Made by a program: the position numbers and the translations under genes. Below the pieces are notes generated by a model. That model was not told where the DNA came from. It worked only from the letters and a program-made list of their open reading frames with translations, and searched no databases. Positions 9,201 through 17,073 of a stretch of DNA of 51,065 nucleotides are shown in pieces (within the stretch, counting starts at the first letter, position 1; the number at the start of each line of letters is the position of its first letter). This DNA is from Candidatus Electryonea clarkiae (GTDB lineage: Bacteria; Electryoneota; Electryoneia; Electryoneales; Electryoneaceae). The stretch lies in assembly GCA_030765455.1 (NCBI GenBank), contig JAVCCM010000077.1, positions 1 to 51,065 on the forward strand. The letters are read 5' to 3'.

Positions 9201-9487
9201 ATGTCATATCCACAAGCGGCTGGACTGCGCTTGACGGTGGACATATCCGTTTGCCAATGCGAGGCTGGTATGTATGGGGTGATGATAAAAATCCAGCAAG
9301 AAATAATAAGAATCAGGAGCATGGTGGAGCTATTCCTGATTACACTGTAGAGTCAACACCCGGCGATTTGATGCAGGGCAAAGACCCGCAATTGGACAAA
9401 GCCGTTGAGCTGATGATTCAAGCAGCCGATGCAGAAAAAGGCAACCCAAAGCCAGAGCCAAAATCTGCAGCAGCAGCAAAGAGATAA
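6212..9487 (+). CDS. Tricorn-type protease (S41 family) with beta-propeller and PDZ domains, exported
   Basis: A large peptidase of 1091 residues that would degrade oligopeptides, probably in the periplasm because a signal peptide covers about residues 1-23. Order: TolB/PD40-like six-bladed propeller (about 25-300, with SPDGK and YDLY motifs), a second propeller (about 310-680) interrupted by an acidic Glu/Asp-rich linker at 555-580, a C1 helical domain with Ser753-His754 (NASHMGY), a PDZ domain (about 765-855) and the C-terminal S41 domain with nucleophile Ser972 in SYSNAE and Glu1036 before GGAIPDY. The active-site set of Tricorn therefore appears complete. The ATG at 6212 is chosen for its GAGGAGAAG site. 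Ends in an Ala/Pro-rich tail. Confidence 0.92.
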   Translation: MRSVRYLATAALYFGFLISQSMADPVFFPRRPGISPDGKTIAFTFQGDIWTVASDGGKAIRITANPSYDRNPVFSPDGSEIVFSSDRHGQYDLYVIPSTGGIPDRLTYAPTSEIPLDWSNDGSEIYFSSRRLQSYPMLDCIMKVPVSGGTPFRFTEFFARQMTVAPDGKSCLLAIGDDRFGRTGYRGTLQSDLWIWTFGTDPVQITDHPGYDTNPMWGVNGGSVYYRGEDDETGAFNIWRMNPDGSRKTRLTNFTEEGVRNARISRDGGKIVFEAGTDLYVLDTSEGAVAKKLNIEVSPDLVENPVQTKTFSAEATEVDVAEDGEELVLSVHGEIVLVNKELEGRATVPLPDPSRDNDIMFKPGTADTLIFVTDRRTNKGKRYISVAMLLSDDPDESNLRLARHHKIEYLTKEGINCQASQYSPKGDKIAYIEGKGDLHVMDADGKKDKTIITGWSYPSFSWSPDGRWIAYSREDRNYNQDIWIIPAEGGDAYNLSQHPDDDFGPKWSDDGRMIAWSTRRHGNEYDVYFAYLTRADNEMSREEWEIWEKTRDKPAKEDEADEDDEEEKEDDEEEKEEEELEVKIDFEDLYLRGRRVTSMSGDEFVVAIHPKGDKFVFSADVQGKRDLFTVNRFGEEPTNLTTGGADPSRAFLASDGSTIYFIKGGVPTRVGIDGGDVTATGFSARLTIDKPAERLQIMEEGWRRLGEEFYDPKLHGIDWQFMHKKISNIVSKVYADEDFSDAMNIMLRTLNASHMGYYPKVGRWTNLPGFLGIEFDPGFKDDGLKVKSVVPYGPADKEKTRLLPGDIILDIDGETVSNSENYYRTLVDKNGDPVLLNIKRGKENLEYLMIPVSWISLRQRIYKNMEKSNLATVENASKNRVGYVHIQGMGMREVELFERDLYAAADDKEALIIDVRDNGGGWTTDMLLTILTQPVHAYTIGRDGEVGYPQPRYPLYRWTKPIAVICNEGSYSNAEIFSHAVKTIGRGPVVGKTTGGNVISTSGWTALDGGHIRLPMRGWYVWGDDKNPARNNKNQEHGGAIPDYTVESTPGDLMQGKDPQLDKAVELMIQAADAEKGNPKPEPKSAAAAKR

Positions 9488-9625
9488 GGATTTAAAAACA
9501 TTTATTTTAATTGAAATAGATGAATTGAAAGTTAAACACTATTATATTACTTTCTATCTAAATCGATTATATTTTGTATTGACCATGAATATCCGATAAA
9601 TTTGATAGAAGAACAGGTATTATCA

Positions 9626-10942
9626 ATGAAAAAAGCAACAACATTACATGATTTATTAAAGGTGTTAAAACCGTTCCCATTAACCGGAAACGATTTCGAC
9701 AACTTCTGGGTTGAAACCGACCAGGCACGCGGGTATAACGCAGCTTTTTACCTGAGTGATTTTTTCTGTACAAATATCGAAGCACCGCAAAAAGTGCTCT
9801 TTATGGGACACAGAGGTTCTGGTAAATCGACTGAGTTATATCGCGTTGGAAAGGATATTCAAGATAAATTCAGGGTTATCAATTTCTCCGTCCGAAAAGA
9901 GATGGATATTACCAACCTGAAATACATTGATCTTCTTTTCGTAATTCTTGATAAACTTTATGAGGTTGCTACTGAAGAAGATGGGATTAAAATAAATAAG
10001 AATATTATAGCAAACCTTGATTCCTACTGGAACGACGAGAAGATAAAAGAGATACTGGCTTTTGACAAAGCATCTTTCGATGCAGGAGTTGAAGCAAAAG
10101 CAGGTATATGGAACTTTTTAAGAGCGCATATAAGGGGTGGGTTTTCACTGGGAACCGAAACAAGAGAATTACTGAGAAAACGCATTGCACCAAAGTTAAG
10201 TAGATTAATCAATGACACCAATGATGTTATCAGCAATATAAGAGGTGAATATCAAAAAAAGGGGAAAGTACCTTTATTGATAATAGAAGATTTGGACAAA
10301 CTTGATATTGATGTTGCCGAAGAATTGTTCCTCAAACATCGTGATGTACTGACTCGATTAGATATTCATATTATTTATACTTTTCCAATTTTCCTTCATT
10401 ATACCGAGAATTTCAATGCCATCCGTGAGGCTTTCGATCATGCAGAAATGCTGAGTATGATAAAAGTCCGGAATGTCGATGGCAGCATGAATAATGAAGG
10501 TTTTGATGTTATCAAAAGAATAATGAACGAGCGAGCTGAAGATGAATTGTTTGAGCCGGGGATCATTGATTATGTAATCGAGAAATCCGGCGGTGTCTTG
10601 CGTCATGTTTTTGAGATGCTACAAAATGCCGTGCTTGAAGTTCGAAGCAGGGATATCAAAGCAGATAAAATTGATAAACCCTCGGTTGAAATGGCTTTTA
10701 ATAAACTTCAAGGCACATTCGAAAGAAGTATAGCCCGCAGACATGTAATTCCCCTGGTAGAATTATATAACAGTGAAGATAAAAAAGCGCTGGCAGATGA
10801 ACGGCTGAAAGAGATGTTTAATTGCATGGCTGTTATTGAATATAATGGTGTACGCTGGTGCAATCTTCATCCGGCAGTAGTAAAATTACTCCGTGAAATA
10901 GGCGAGATTCCCGATGACGGCGAATCTGGAAGCGACTCTTAA
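9626..10942 (+). CDS. P-loop AAA/STAND-like ATPase with C-terminal winged-helix-like region
   Basis: An ATPase of 438 residues. Walker A is GHRGSGKST (61-69), Walker B LLIIEDLD (217-224), a sensor-1-like strand IIYTFP (249-254) and GGVLRH (322-327) as a possible sensor-2 arginine. The last 80 residues end in RWCNLHPAVVKLL, resembling the winged helix of Orc/STAND ATPases. No membrane segment. The ATG at 9626 is preferred; a TTG at 9602 is possible. Its 3' end overlaps the next gene by 29 bases, so the two are almost surely co-translated and probably partners. In this reading the ATPase module and the TPR superstructure of an NLR-like protein are split over two genes. Function unknown. Confidence 0.75.
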   Translation: MKKATTLHDLLKVLKPFPLTGNDFDNFWVETDQARGYNAAFYLSDFFCTNIEAPQKVLFMGHRGSGKSTELYRVGKDIQDKFRVINFSVRKEMDITNLKYIDLLFVILDKLYEVATEEDGIKINKNIIANLDSYWNDEKIKEILAFDKASFDAGVEAKAGIWNFLRAHIRGGFSLGTETRELLRKRIAPKLSRLINDTNDVISNIRGEYQKKGKVPLLIIEDLDKLDIDVAEELFLKHRDVLTRLDIHIIYTFPIFLHYTENFNAIREAFDHAEMLSMIKVRNVDGSMNNEGFDVIKRIMNERAEDELFEPGIIDYVIEKSGGVLRHVFEMLQNAVLEVRSRDIKADKIDKPSVEMAFNKLQGTFERSIARRHVIPLVELYNSEDKKALADERLKEMFNCMAVIEYNGVRWCNLHPAVVKLLREIGEIPDDGESGSDS

Positions 10943-12680
10943 AAAAGCCGCTCATTACCTACGCGAGGGCGGGCATGGGTTCGCTATCGTAGAGGTAAAC
11001 GAGATTCCGTTGCGAAACGAAGCGGTGGAATATTTCAAAATAAATGTTACCAACCGTCCGGTGCTGGTAGTTGACCTTGCCGATATGCCTTCAACCACCA
11101 CCCATCTTGATTTTGTCAAACAGAAAGTCCATGAAAATCCCGAATTTGAGGTTCTGCTGATCATCAACTTGCATACGACAGTTGAAAGGAACGATGAAGC
11201 AGAACGCGGGCTGATCAGGGACCTCAATTTCAGTCGGGAATCGTACACTAATCTTGGAAAGATGCTGGTTTTTTTCTTTCCTGTTTATTTCACCGATCTG
11301 GTTATTCGTCACGCAAAGGATTTTTTCGACTTTATCCCGTTTGTATTCAGGCTCCTGCCGGATGAGAAGCAAGAACCGGCTCTGTTACAGGATGAGCGCA
11401 GGGAGATGGCGGATGAAAAATATCTGCTTAATCGTATCGCTTTCCTGGAATCGTACCTCAAAGACCACAAGCTCAACGACAGTGAAGCAGCCGATAAATT
11501 CCTTGACCTCGGTAATAATTACGGGGAGTTATGGAAATTTGACGAGGCGTTGGAGGCATTAGAAAAAGCGCTTTCATTTTATAAAAAAACAGGTAATAAA
11601 TCGGGTCAAGGAAATGTTCACATTGAAACAGGACAAGTATTTAGACATCGAGCTGAATATGAAAAGGCGATAGCACAAGAAGAAAAGGCGCTGAATTTGT
11701 TCGAGGAAGCGAAAAATAGAGAGGGAGAAGCGATAACGCTGAATAACCTGGGCGATTCGTTGCGTGAGCTGGGCAGGTTTGAGGAAGCAAAAGAACACTT
11801 TGAGAGAGCGCTGGAAATTAGTACCGCTGTTTTCGGTCCCGATCATCCCCAAGACGCCATCGTGATTAATAACCTCGGCATGGTACTCCATTCCCTTGGC
11901 ATGTTTGAGGAAGCAAAGGAACACTTTGAGAGCGCGCTGAAGATTGATACTGCTGTTTTCGGTCCCGATCATCCTAACGTCTCTGTCAGGATTAATAATC
12001 TCGGCTCAGTACTCAGTTCACTTGACAGGCTTGATGAAGCAAAGGAATACTTTGAGAGGACACTAAAGACTGAAACTGCGATTTTCGGTCCCGATCATCC
12101 CAATGTTGCCATCAGGGTCAACAACCTCGGTCTTGTACTAAAATCTCTTGGTAGGTTTGAGGAAGCAAAAGAACACTTTGAGAGAGCTCTGGAGATTGAT
12201 ACTGCTGTTTTCGGTCCCGATCATCCCAATGTTGCCATCAAGGTCAACAACCTCGGTTTTGTACTAAAATCCCTTGGCAGGTTTGAGGAAGCAAAAGAAC
12301 ACTTTAAGAGAGCGTTGAAGATTGATACTGCTGTTTTCGGTTCCAACCATCCCACTATCGCAATAGACGTTAACAACCTCGGCTCTGTACTCCAATCTCT
12401 TGGCAGGTTGGATGAAGCAAAGGAACACTTTGAAAGAGCGCTGGAGATTGATACTGCTGCTTTCGGTTCTGAACATCCTAATATAGCTTGTGACGTTAAC
12501 AACCTCGGTGATGTACTCCAATCTCTCGGTAGGTTTGAGGAGGCAAAAGAACACTGCGAAAGAGCTTATGAAATTTACGAAAAGTTTAAAGGTAAAGATC
12601 ATCCTGATACAAAAACGGTCGCCGCAAATCTTGTGTTTTTAACAAACAAAATAAACAGTGCGTTAGAAGAGAATGACTAA
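10914..12680 (+). CDS. TPR protein with N-terminal STAND-associated-like domain; partner of the overlapping ATPase
   Basis: A protein of 588 residues. Residues 1-150 form an alpha/beta domain with two buried strands (RPVLVVDLAD, FEVLLIINLH) and a segment LNFSRESYTNL...LVFFFPVYFTDLVIRHAKDF; similar segments, as I recall them, occur in TPR proteins next to STAND-type ATPases. It has no Walker A and may be a degenerate NTPase fold. A linker (150-190) and two diverged TPRs (195-280) follow, then seven kinesin-light-chain-type TPR units of exactly 42 residues (287-580) with the core FGPDHPNVAI-VNNLG. ATG at 10914 follows AGGCGAG. No signal peptide. Likely a recognition or scaffold subunit for the ATPase. 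Confidence 0.75.
   Translation: MTANLEATLKKAAHYLREGGHGFAIVEVNEIPLRNEAVEYFKINVTNRPVLVVDLADMPSTTTHLDFVKQKVHENPEFEVLLIINLHTTVERNDEAERGLIRDLNFSRESYTNLGKMLVFFFPVYFTDLVIRHAKDFFDFIPFVFRLLPDEKQEPALLQDERREMADEKYLLNRIAFLESYLKDHKLNDSEAADKFLDLGNNYGELWKFDEALEALEKALSFYKKTGNKSGQGNVHIETGQVFRHRAEYEKAIAQEEKALNLFEEAKNREGEAITLNNLGDSLRELGRFEEAKEHFERALEISTAVFGPDHPQDAIVINNLGMVLHSLGMFEEAKEHFESALKIDTAVFGPDHPNVSVRINNLGSVLSSLDRLDEAKEYFERTLKTETAIFGPDHPNVAIRVNNLGLVLKSLGRFEEAKEHFERALEIDTAVFGPDHPNVAIKVNNLGFVLKSLGRFEEAKEHFKRALKIDTAVFGSNHPTIAIDVNNLGSVLQSLGRLDEAKEHFERALEIDTAAFGSEHPNIACDVNNLGDVLQSLGRFEEAKEHCERAYEIYEKFKGKDHPDTKTVAANLVFLTNKINSALEEND
11772..12653 (+). repeat. Seven 126-bp tandem coding repeats (TPR units)
   Basis: Seven in-register units of 126 bases encode 42-residue TPRs. 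Units share long identical DNA stretches, for example TTTGAGGAAGCAAAAGAACA and GCTGTTTTCGGTCCCGATCA recur in several units, including at silent positions. Such identity points to recent duplication or gene conversion. The last unit is the most diverged. Confidence 0.85.
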
Positions 12681-12791
12681 AAAGTTATTAACCTGATTTT
12701 TTTCGCGCAAAGTTGAACTTATTTCATAATTATTGATTGATTAAACCCTTTGGAATAATAAAGCTTTTCTGATTATTAATGGAGAACCATT

Positions 12792-13580
12792 TTGCAGATC
12801 ATTGATCTGACAGAAGAACATGAAGCCCTTTATTTCCTTTGCCTCGAAGACTGGTCGGATGAGATGAAGGAGTCGGGCAACCGCAAGGAGGCCTGGTACA
12901 ACCAGATAAAAGACAAGGGACTCCGGGTTAAACTGGCGCTTGATGATAAGGGTGAAGTCGGCGGGATGATACAGTACCTGCCTATTGAATATTCCTTCGT
13001 TCATGGACAAGACCTCTATGTCATTCTCTGTGTCTGGGTGCATGGCTACAAGCAGGGCAGGGGCGATTTTCGCAGGCAGGGCATGGGAAAAGCCCTGATC
13101 CAGGCAGCGGAGCAGGATGCAAGGGATTTAGGTGCAAAAGGCATCGCAGCCTGGGGGCTGGGAATACCGGTCTGGATGAAAGCGTCATGGTTCAAGAAAT
13201 TTGGATTCAAAAAGATAGACAAAATGGGCGTCCAGGTACTCCTTTGGAAACCGTTCGACGCTAATGCTGTTCCTCCGAAATGGATTAAGCAGGAGAAGAA
13301 GCCGGTATCGAATCCGGGGAAAGTAACTGTGACATCGTTTTGCCATGGTTGGTGTCCAGCACAAAATATAACCCATGAACGTGCAAAACGTGCGGTGGAG
13401 TGTTTTGGAGAGAAGGTGGATTTTCAGGATTTTGATACATCAGAAGAAACGGTATTCGAGGAATGGGGAATCGTTGATGGACTATTTATCAACTCGAAAT
13501 CTGTAAGAACCGGACCTCCTCCATCTTATGAAAAGATAAAGAAAAAGATAAAAAGGCGGGTAAAGAAACTTAAATTATAA
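12792..13580 (+). CDS. GNAT N-acetyltransferase fused to a YoaP-like C-terminal domain
   Basis: A protein of 262 residues. Residues 1-150 are a GNAT fold: the acetyl-CoA loop is seen as RRQGMGKALIQAAE (about 95-108), followed by a strand and WFKKFGFKK. Residues 180-255 match the YoaP-like C-terminal region: CHGWCPAQN (a CxxxC pair) then AKRAVECFGEKVDF and GLFINSKSVRTGPPPSYEKI, resembling a thioredoxin-like fold. The start is TTG at 12792 with GGAG seven bases upstream. The C-terminus is very Lys-rich. The acetylated substrate is unknown. It lies 111 bases after the TPR gene and could be transcribed with it. Confidence 0.8.
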   Translation: MQIIDLTEEHEALYFLCLEDWSDEMKESGNRKEAWYNQIKDKGLRVKLALDDKGEVGGMIQYLPIEYSFVHGQDLYVILCVWVHGYKQGRGDFRRQGMGKALIQAAEQDARDLGAKGIAAWGLGIPVWMKASWFKKFGFKKIDKMGVQVLLWKPFDANAVPPKWIKQEKKPVSNPGKVTVTSFCHGWCPAQNITHERAKRAVECFGEKVDFQDFDTSEETVFEEWGIVDGLFINSKSVRTGPPPSYEKIKKKIKRRVKKLKL

Positions 13581-13675
13581 TGTTTCAGCATTGTTTTTAA
13601 GGTATCTTTCTCCTGCATGTTGACGATATGCCGGGATGAGAGAGAATTATATTTGTCTAATTTGTTGTAATTCGG

Positions 13676-13710
13676 GAGATTGCTTCGTCGCTTCGCTTCC
13701 TCGCAATGAC
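13676..13710. repeat. Widespread palindromic-type intergenic repeat (GAGATTGCTTCGTCGC family)
   Basis: GAGATTGCTTCGTCGCTTCG continuing CTTCCTCGCAATGAC is a sequence type found between genes in many unrelated bacterial genomes. Only one copy is seen here. Its start (GAGATTGC) and end (GCAATGAC) are roughly inverted. Confidence 0.6.
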
Positions 13711-13751
13711 GGCGGCGGTTGTTTTTACTTATACATATATTGGATAATTAG

Positions 13752-14897
13752 ATGAAAAGCAAAGAGAAACATATCTTTGCATCTTTGTGTTTTTGCGCGA
13801 TACCGTGCTTAATTTCCATATTCTTCTTTACAATCCTGATCGCGGGCTGTGAAGGTCCGCAGGGAACTCAAGGCAGGGGAATAGACGATCTTGACCTGGA
13901 ACCGCCTGAAATCATCCTGATTACACCTTTGGCAGGCGATACAATTTTCGCTGACACGTTGACAATTTCTGCCATCGCACAAGATGATCGCCGGGTGGAA
14001 TACGTGGAATTTTTTATTGACGGGATAAGCAGCCAGGGAAATGATATAATCGCGCTCGATAGTTTTCCTTCCAACATTTCTTATCGTTATTTGTGGGATT
14101 TTTCTGCCACTGAACTTGGCGATGGTATCCACTTTTTAGTCGCGCGAGCTTTTGACAAAGGACATAACCACGCAGACACACCAGCAATCCCCATCTGGTA
14201 TCTCCCGTTAGCAGGTATTTTTGAATTGAAATATGACGGTGTGGGGGATTTAAGTTATTTTGGACTGCCTGACAAACATCCGACTCAAGATTTCTGGTTC
14301 GGTGACAAATATTTTAATGTCCGTTTTACTCCCCCGGCAGCCTGTATTTTGAAGGAAATTCGTTTTGAATTTACTTATCCGGACCTGGAATATCCCGGCG
14401 GTGGAATAGATATCGATGTATTTGTCTGGAGCTCTTCAGATCTGATGCCGGATTCGGTTTTACTCACCGTGCCTATACCAGAAACAAGTATGATCTATGA
14501 TGACTGGATGTTCATAGATGTGAGTGAGGCGAACCTTGAATTCAGCAGTGACTTTCATGTGGGATTTTCTCCGGTTGACAGCCTTTACGAAAGTTACCAA
14601 AATGAAGACCGGGGCGCTTCGCTCATTGTTCATGTTGATCCTGATACACTTGATGATGCGCGTCAACACAGATCAATTGAATTCGAACCTGAAGGTGAAG
14701 CCCGAGGCTGGGGCTCTATGCAGGAACATTGGGAATTGAAAATGGATTTTCATATCAGGGCGCTGGTTGAATTCAGCGAGGGACAAACTGCTCTCCTCGG
14801 TTCCGACAACAATCCCATACCGGATATGATGAAAACTGACTCACCCGGAATGCAAGAGATCAGAAACTTGTTCAAGAAATCTGAGGTTGTGAAATGA
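13752..14897 (+). CDS. Lipoprotein with collagen-like stub, Ig-like domain and C-terminal sandwich domain (paralogue 1 of 3)
   Basis: A predicted lipoprotein of 381 residues. A hydrophobic signal ends in the lipobox LIAGC with Cys33. The next residues EGPQGTQGRG form a short collagen-like Gly-x-y stretch. An Ig-like domain (about 48-135, PPEIILITPLAGD...VEYVEFFIDG) resembles the bacterial Ig domain of PF17957 type. The rest (about 150-350) has a FNVRFTPPAACILKEIRF core and ends DFHIRALVEF. The same plan recurs in the next two genes. It overlaps the next gene by ATGA. Likely a surface or periplasm-facing structural lipoprotein; function unknown. Confidence 0.75.
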   Translation: MKSKEKHIFASLCFCAIPCLISIFFFTILIAGCEGPQGTQGRGIDDLDLEPPEIILITPLAGDTIFADTLTISAIAQDDRRVEYVEFFIDGISSQGNDIIALDSFPSNISYRYLWDFSATELGDGIHFLVARAFDKGHNHADTPAIPIWYLPLAGIFELKYDGVGDLSYFGLPDKHPTQDFWFGDKYFNVRFTPPAACILKEIRFEFTYPDLEYPGGGIDIDVFVWSSSDLMPDSVLLTVPIPETSMIYDDWMFIDVSEANLEFSSDFHVGFSPVDSLYESYQNEDRGASLIVHVDPDTLDDARQHRSIEFEPEGEARGWGSMQEHWELKMDFHIRALVEFSEGQTALLGSDNNPIPDMMKTDSPGMQEIRNLFKKSEVVK

Positions 14898-15940
14898 CAA
14901 TTAACCGCAGAAAAGATACAATAAAAACAATTGCAATATCTTTCGTACTGATGATATTTGGCTGCGAGGGACCTGATGGTCCACCCGGGGAAGGTTTAAC
15001 CTCGGTTGACCTCATTCCGCCGGAGATACAATTGATACAGCCATCTCCGAATGATACAATCACTGCTGCGATTGATACTTTCGAGGTAGAAGCATCGGAT
15101 AATGACAGCCTCGCTTTCGTGGAGTTTTTTATTGACGGTTCCAGCGAAGGGGGCAGTGACAGTGGGGCGGCGGTTATAACGGTACCGCCTTATTCCTTTA
15201 CCTGGTCTTTCACCAATAACAGTTTTGGAGCCGGTTTTCATATTTTGACTGCACGTGCGGTGGATATGAGCGAAAATGTTACCTGGATTCCGCCAATCCC
15301 TATCTGGTTAATGCCCCGTTTTGGCCTGGTTGAACTTTATTACGACGATACCGGAGACATTCTTAACAAACTTCTACTTCCGGACAGCTCCAGGAATACG
15401 GGCGAAAGATATTGGAACGTCAGGTTCTCACCCCAGATGGAATGTACTCTAGTAGCTTTGTATTTCGCATTTAATCACCCAATCGAGAGTGGCCTGACTG
15501 CCGGGATTGACATGGATTTCTTTGTATGGAGAGAATCCAGCGGTTTCCTTCCGTCCGGAATTCCCGACAGTGTTAGAGTGTCGGCAGCAAACATAGTTTA
15601 TTATCCTCAATGGACCGAAATAGACTCTTCAGTATTCGGTACACCAATCATATTGAACGGGGATTTCCATGCGGGCTGGTCGCCGGCGTTTGAGAATTAT
15701 AATACATACCTGCTTGATAATTATGGAGCGGCGATGATCTACACCGAAAGCGAAACTGAGCTGAAGGAATCAGAGAAACATCGTTCAAGCGAATTTGAAC
15801 TCGGGAGGGGCTGGGGTACGGTACAAGAACACTGGGGCATAAAGTATGATTTTCATATCAGGGCTGTTGTAGATTATGGAGATGGTGTAGCTGTTACAAT
15901 TATGCCCAATGGAGATAAGCAGGAGGTTGGAAATTATTAG
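14894..15940 (+). CDS. Lipoprotein, paralogue 2 of 3
   Basis: 348 residues. Lipobox-like MIFGC with Cys24, then EGPDGPPGEG, a collagen-like stub as in its neighbours. Ig-like region about 37-125 (PPEIQLIQPSPNDT...LAFVEFFIDG), then the shared domain with WNVRFSPQMECTLVALYF and the end DFHIRAVVDY. The start overlaps the stop of the previous gene by four bases (ATGA), so translation is probably coupled. Phe at -2 of the lipobox is unusual but the Cys-Glu-Gly context matches the paralogues. Confidence 0.75.
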   Translation: MTINRRKDTIKTIAISFVLMIFGCEGPDGPPGEGLTSVDLIPPEIQLIQPSPNDTITAAIDTFEVEASDNDSLAFVEFFIDGSSEGGSDSGAAVITVPPYSFTWSFTNNSFGAGFHILTARAVDMSENVTWIPPIPIWLMPRFGLVELYYDDTGDILNKLLLPDSSRNTGERYWNVRFSPQMECTLVALYFAFNHPIESGLTAGIDMDFFVWRESSGFLPSGIPDSVRVSAANIVYYPQWTEIDSSVFGTPIILNGDFHAGWSPAFENYNTYLLDNYGAAMIYTESETELKESEKHRSSEFELGRGWGTVQEHWGIKYDFHIRAVVDYGDGVAVTIMPNGDKQEVGNY

Positions 15941-16016
15941 TTTTACCGGAAACTTCCGTTGTTTATATATAGTTTAATTATTGAGCATTCTTAAATCAAT
16001 TTATACGGAGTCGCTA

Positions 16017-17018
16017 ATGAAAAATCAAATTAGATTCTTGGTAATTGCTGTTTTTTTTATAGCTTTTTGCTTTTCCGGCTGCACCGGTTCTGATGGACCA
16101 GCCGGGCAGGACGCAGTTGGAATAGATACAACCCCTCCCGTGATCTCTCTTGCGTTGCCGGTACCGAACGATACTCTCAATGATACATTAACGGCCCTGG
16201 CAAATGCTATTGACAACGTGGGAATTGAACGTGTTGCGTTTTATCTCGATGGGTCAGACCTGGTAAATGACACAACAGTTGCGTGGGTGACTGCTCAACC
16301 ATATAAATATGAATATGCATTGTCACAGATGAATCTCTCTATCGGGCAGCATACGATTGCTGCACGCGCTTATGACATCGCACAAAACACTGCAATAACG
16401 CCAACAGTGATTTTTTATTATGGCGGTCCAAGGACAACCGGAACCGCTGTTCTGCAAAACTATAATTCTTCAAATAATTCTACCACTCCATGGTCCTTTG
16501 TGGAACACCATACTGTTATGCATGACACAGTTGAATTGGATTCAATATCGTTCTTGAAATTTGCGGTACGTTTTACACCTGCGGCACCATGTTTGCTGCA
16601 ATATGTTTCAATACAATTAGATACAATTTCAAATGATACATTGAGGCAAAAAGGGCTTGTTTGTAGTATCTACAGTTCTGATGGTGCCTTTCCCCTGGTA
16701 GTCATGTCCGATTCCACAGATAGGCGAGAAACACTACCCGATTCAGCATATGTATATAATGCTTACTTCCCGGATTCATTAAACTTTGACAGGGGGCAGG
16801 ATTTTCACCTGATCTTTGAGATATTTGAGCCGGATACCACCATAAAGATGACAATTCGAACAGAAATTAAACCTCTTTACGATGGACCTGAATATCATCT
16901 TCCATTTAATAATTTCTCTGCAGTTTGGGATAACGAGTCCGGTGAATGGGTAACATTTCAAGAAAAATATGGTGAAGGGGCGTACGAGTTCCATGCGAAA
17001 GCGGTAGTAGAATACTAA
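16017..17018 (+). CDS. Lipoprotein, paralogue 3 of 3
   Basis: 333 residues from the ATG at 16017, which has ACGGAG upstream; a longer reading from a TTG at 15981 is less likely. The signal ends CFSGC with Cys22, followed by TGSDGPAGQD. The Ig-like domain is PPVISLALPVPND...IERVAFYLDG. The last domain keeps KFAVRFTPAAPCLLQYVSI and the end YEFHAKAVVEY. It is the most diverged of the three. Separated from paralogue 2 by 76 bases, so probably the same transcription unit. Confidence 0.75.
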   Translation: MKNQIRFLVIAVFFIAFCFSGCTGSDGPAGQDAVGIDTTPPVISLALPVPNDTLNDTLTALANAIDNVGIERVAFYLDGSDLVNDTTVAWVTAQPYKYEYALSQMNLSIGQHTIAARAYDIAQNTAITPTVIFYYGGPRTTGTAVLQNYNSSNNSTTPWSFVEHHTVMHDTVELDSISFLKFAVRFTPAAPCLLQYVSIQLDTISNDTLRQKGLVCSIYSSDGAFPLVVMSDSTDRRETLPDSAYVYNAYFPDSLNFDRGQDFHLIFEIFEPDTTIKMTIRTEIKPLYDGPEYHLPFNNFSAVWDNESGEWVTFQEKYGEGAYEFHAKAVVEY

Positions 17019-17073
17019 TAGAACATGCAACTAAATCGCGCAATAATATTGAATAATAAGGACATATATAATA

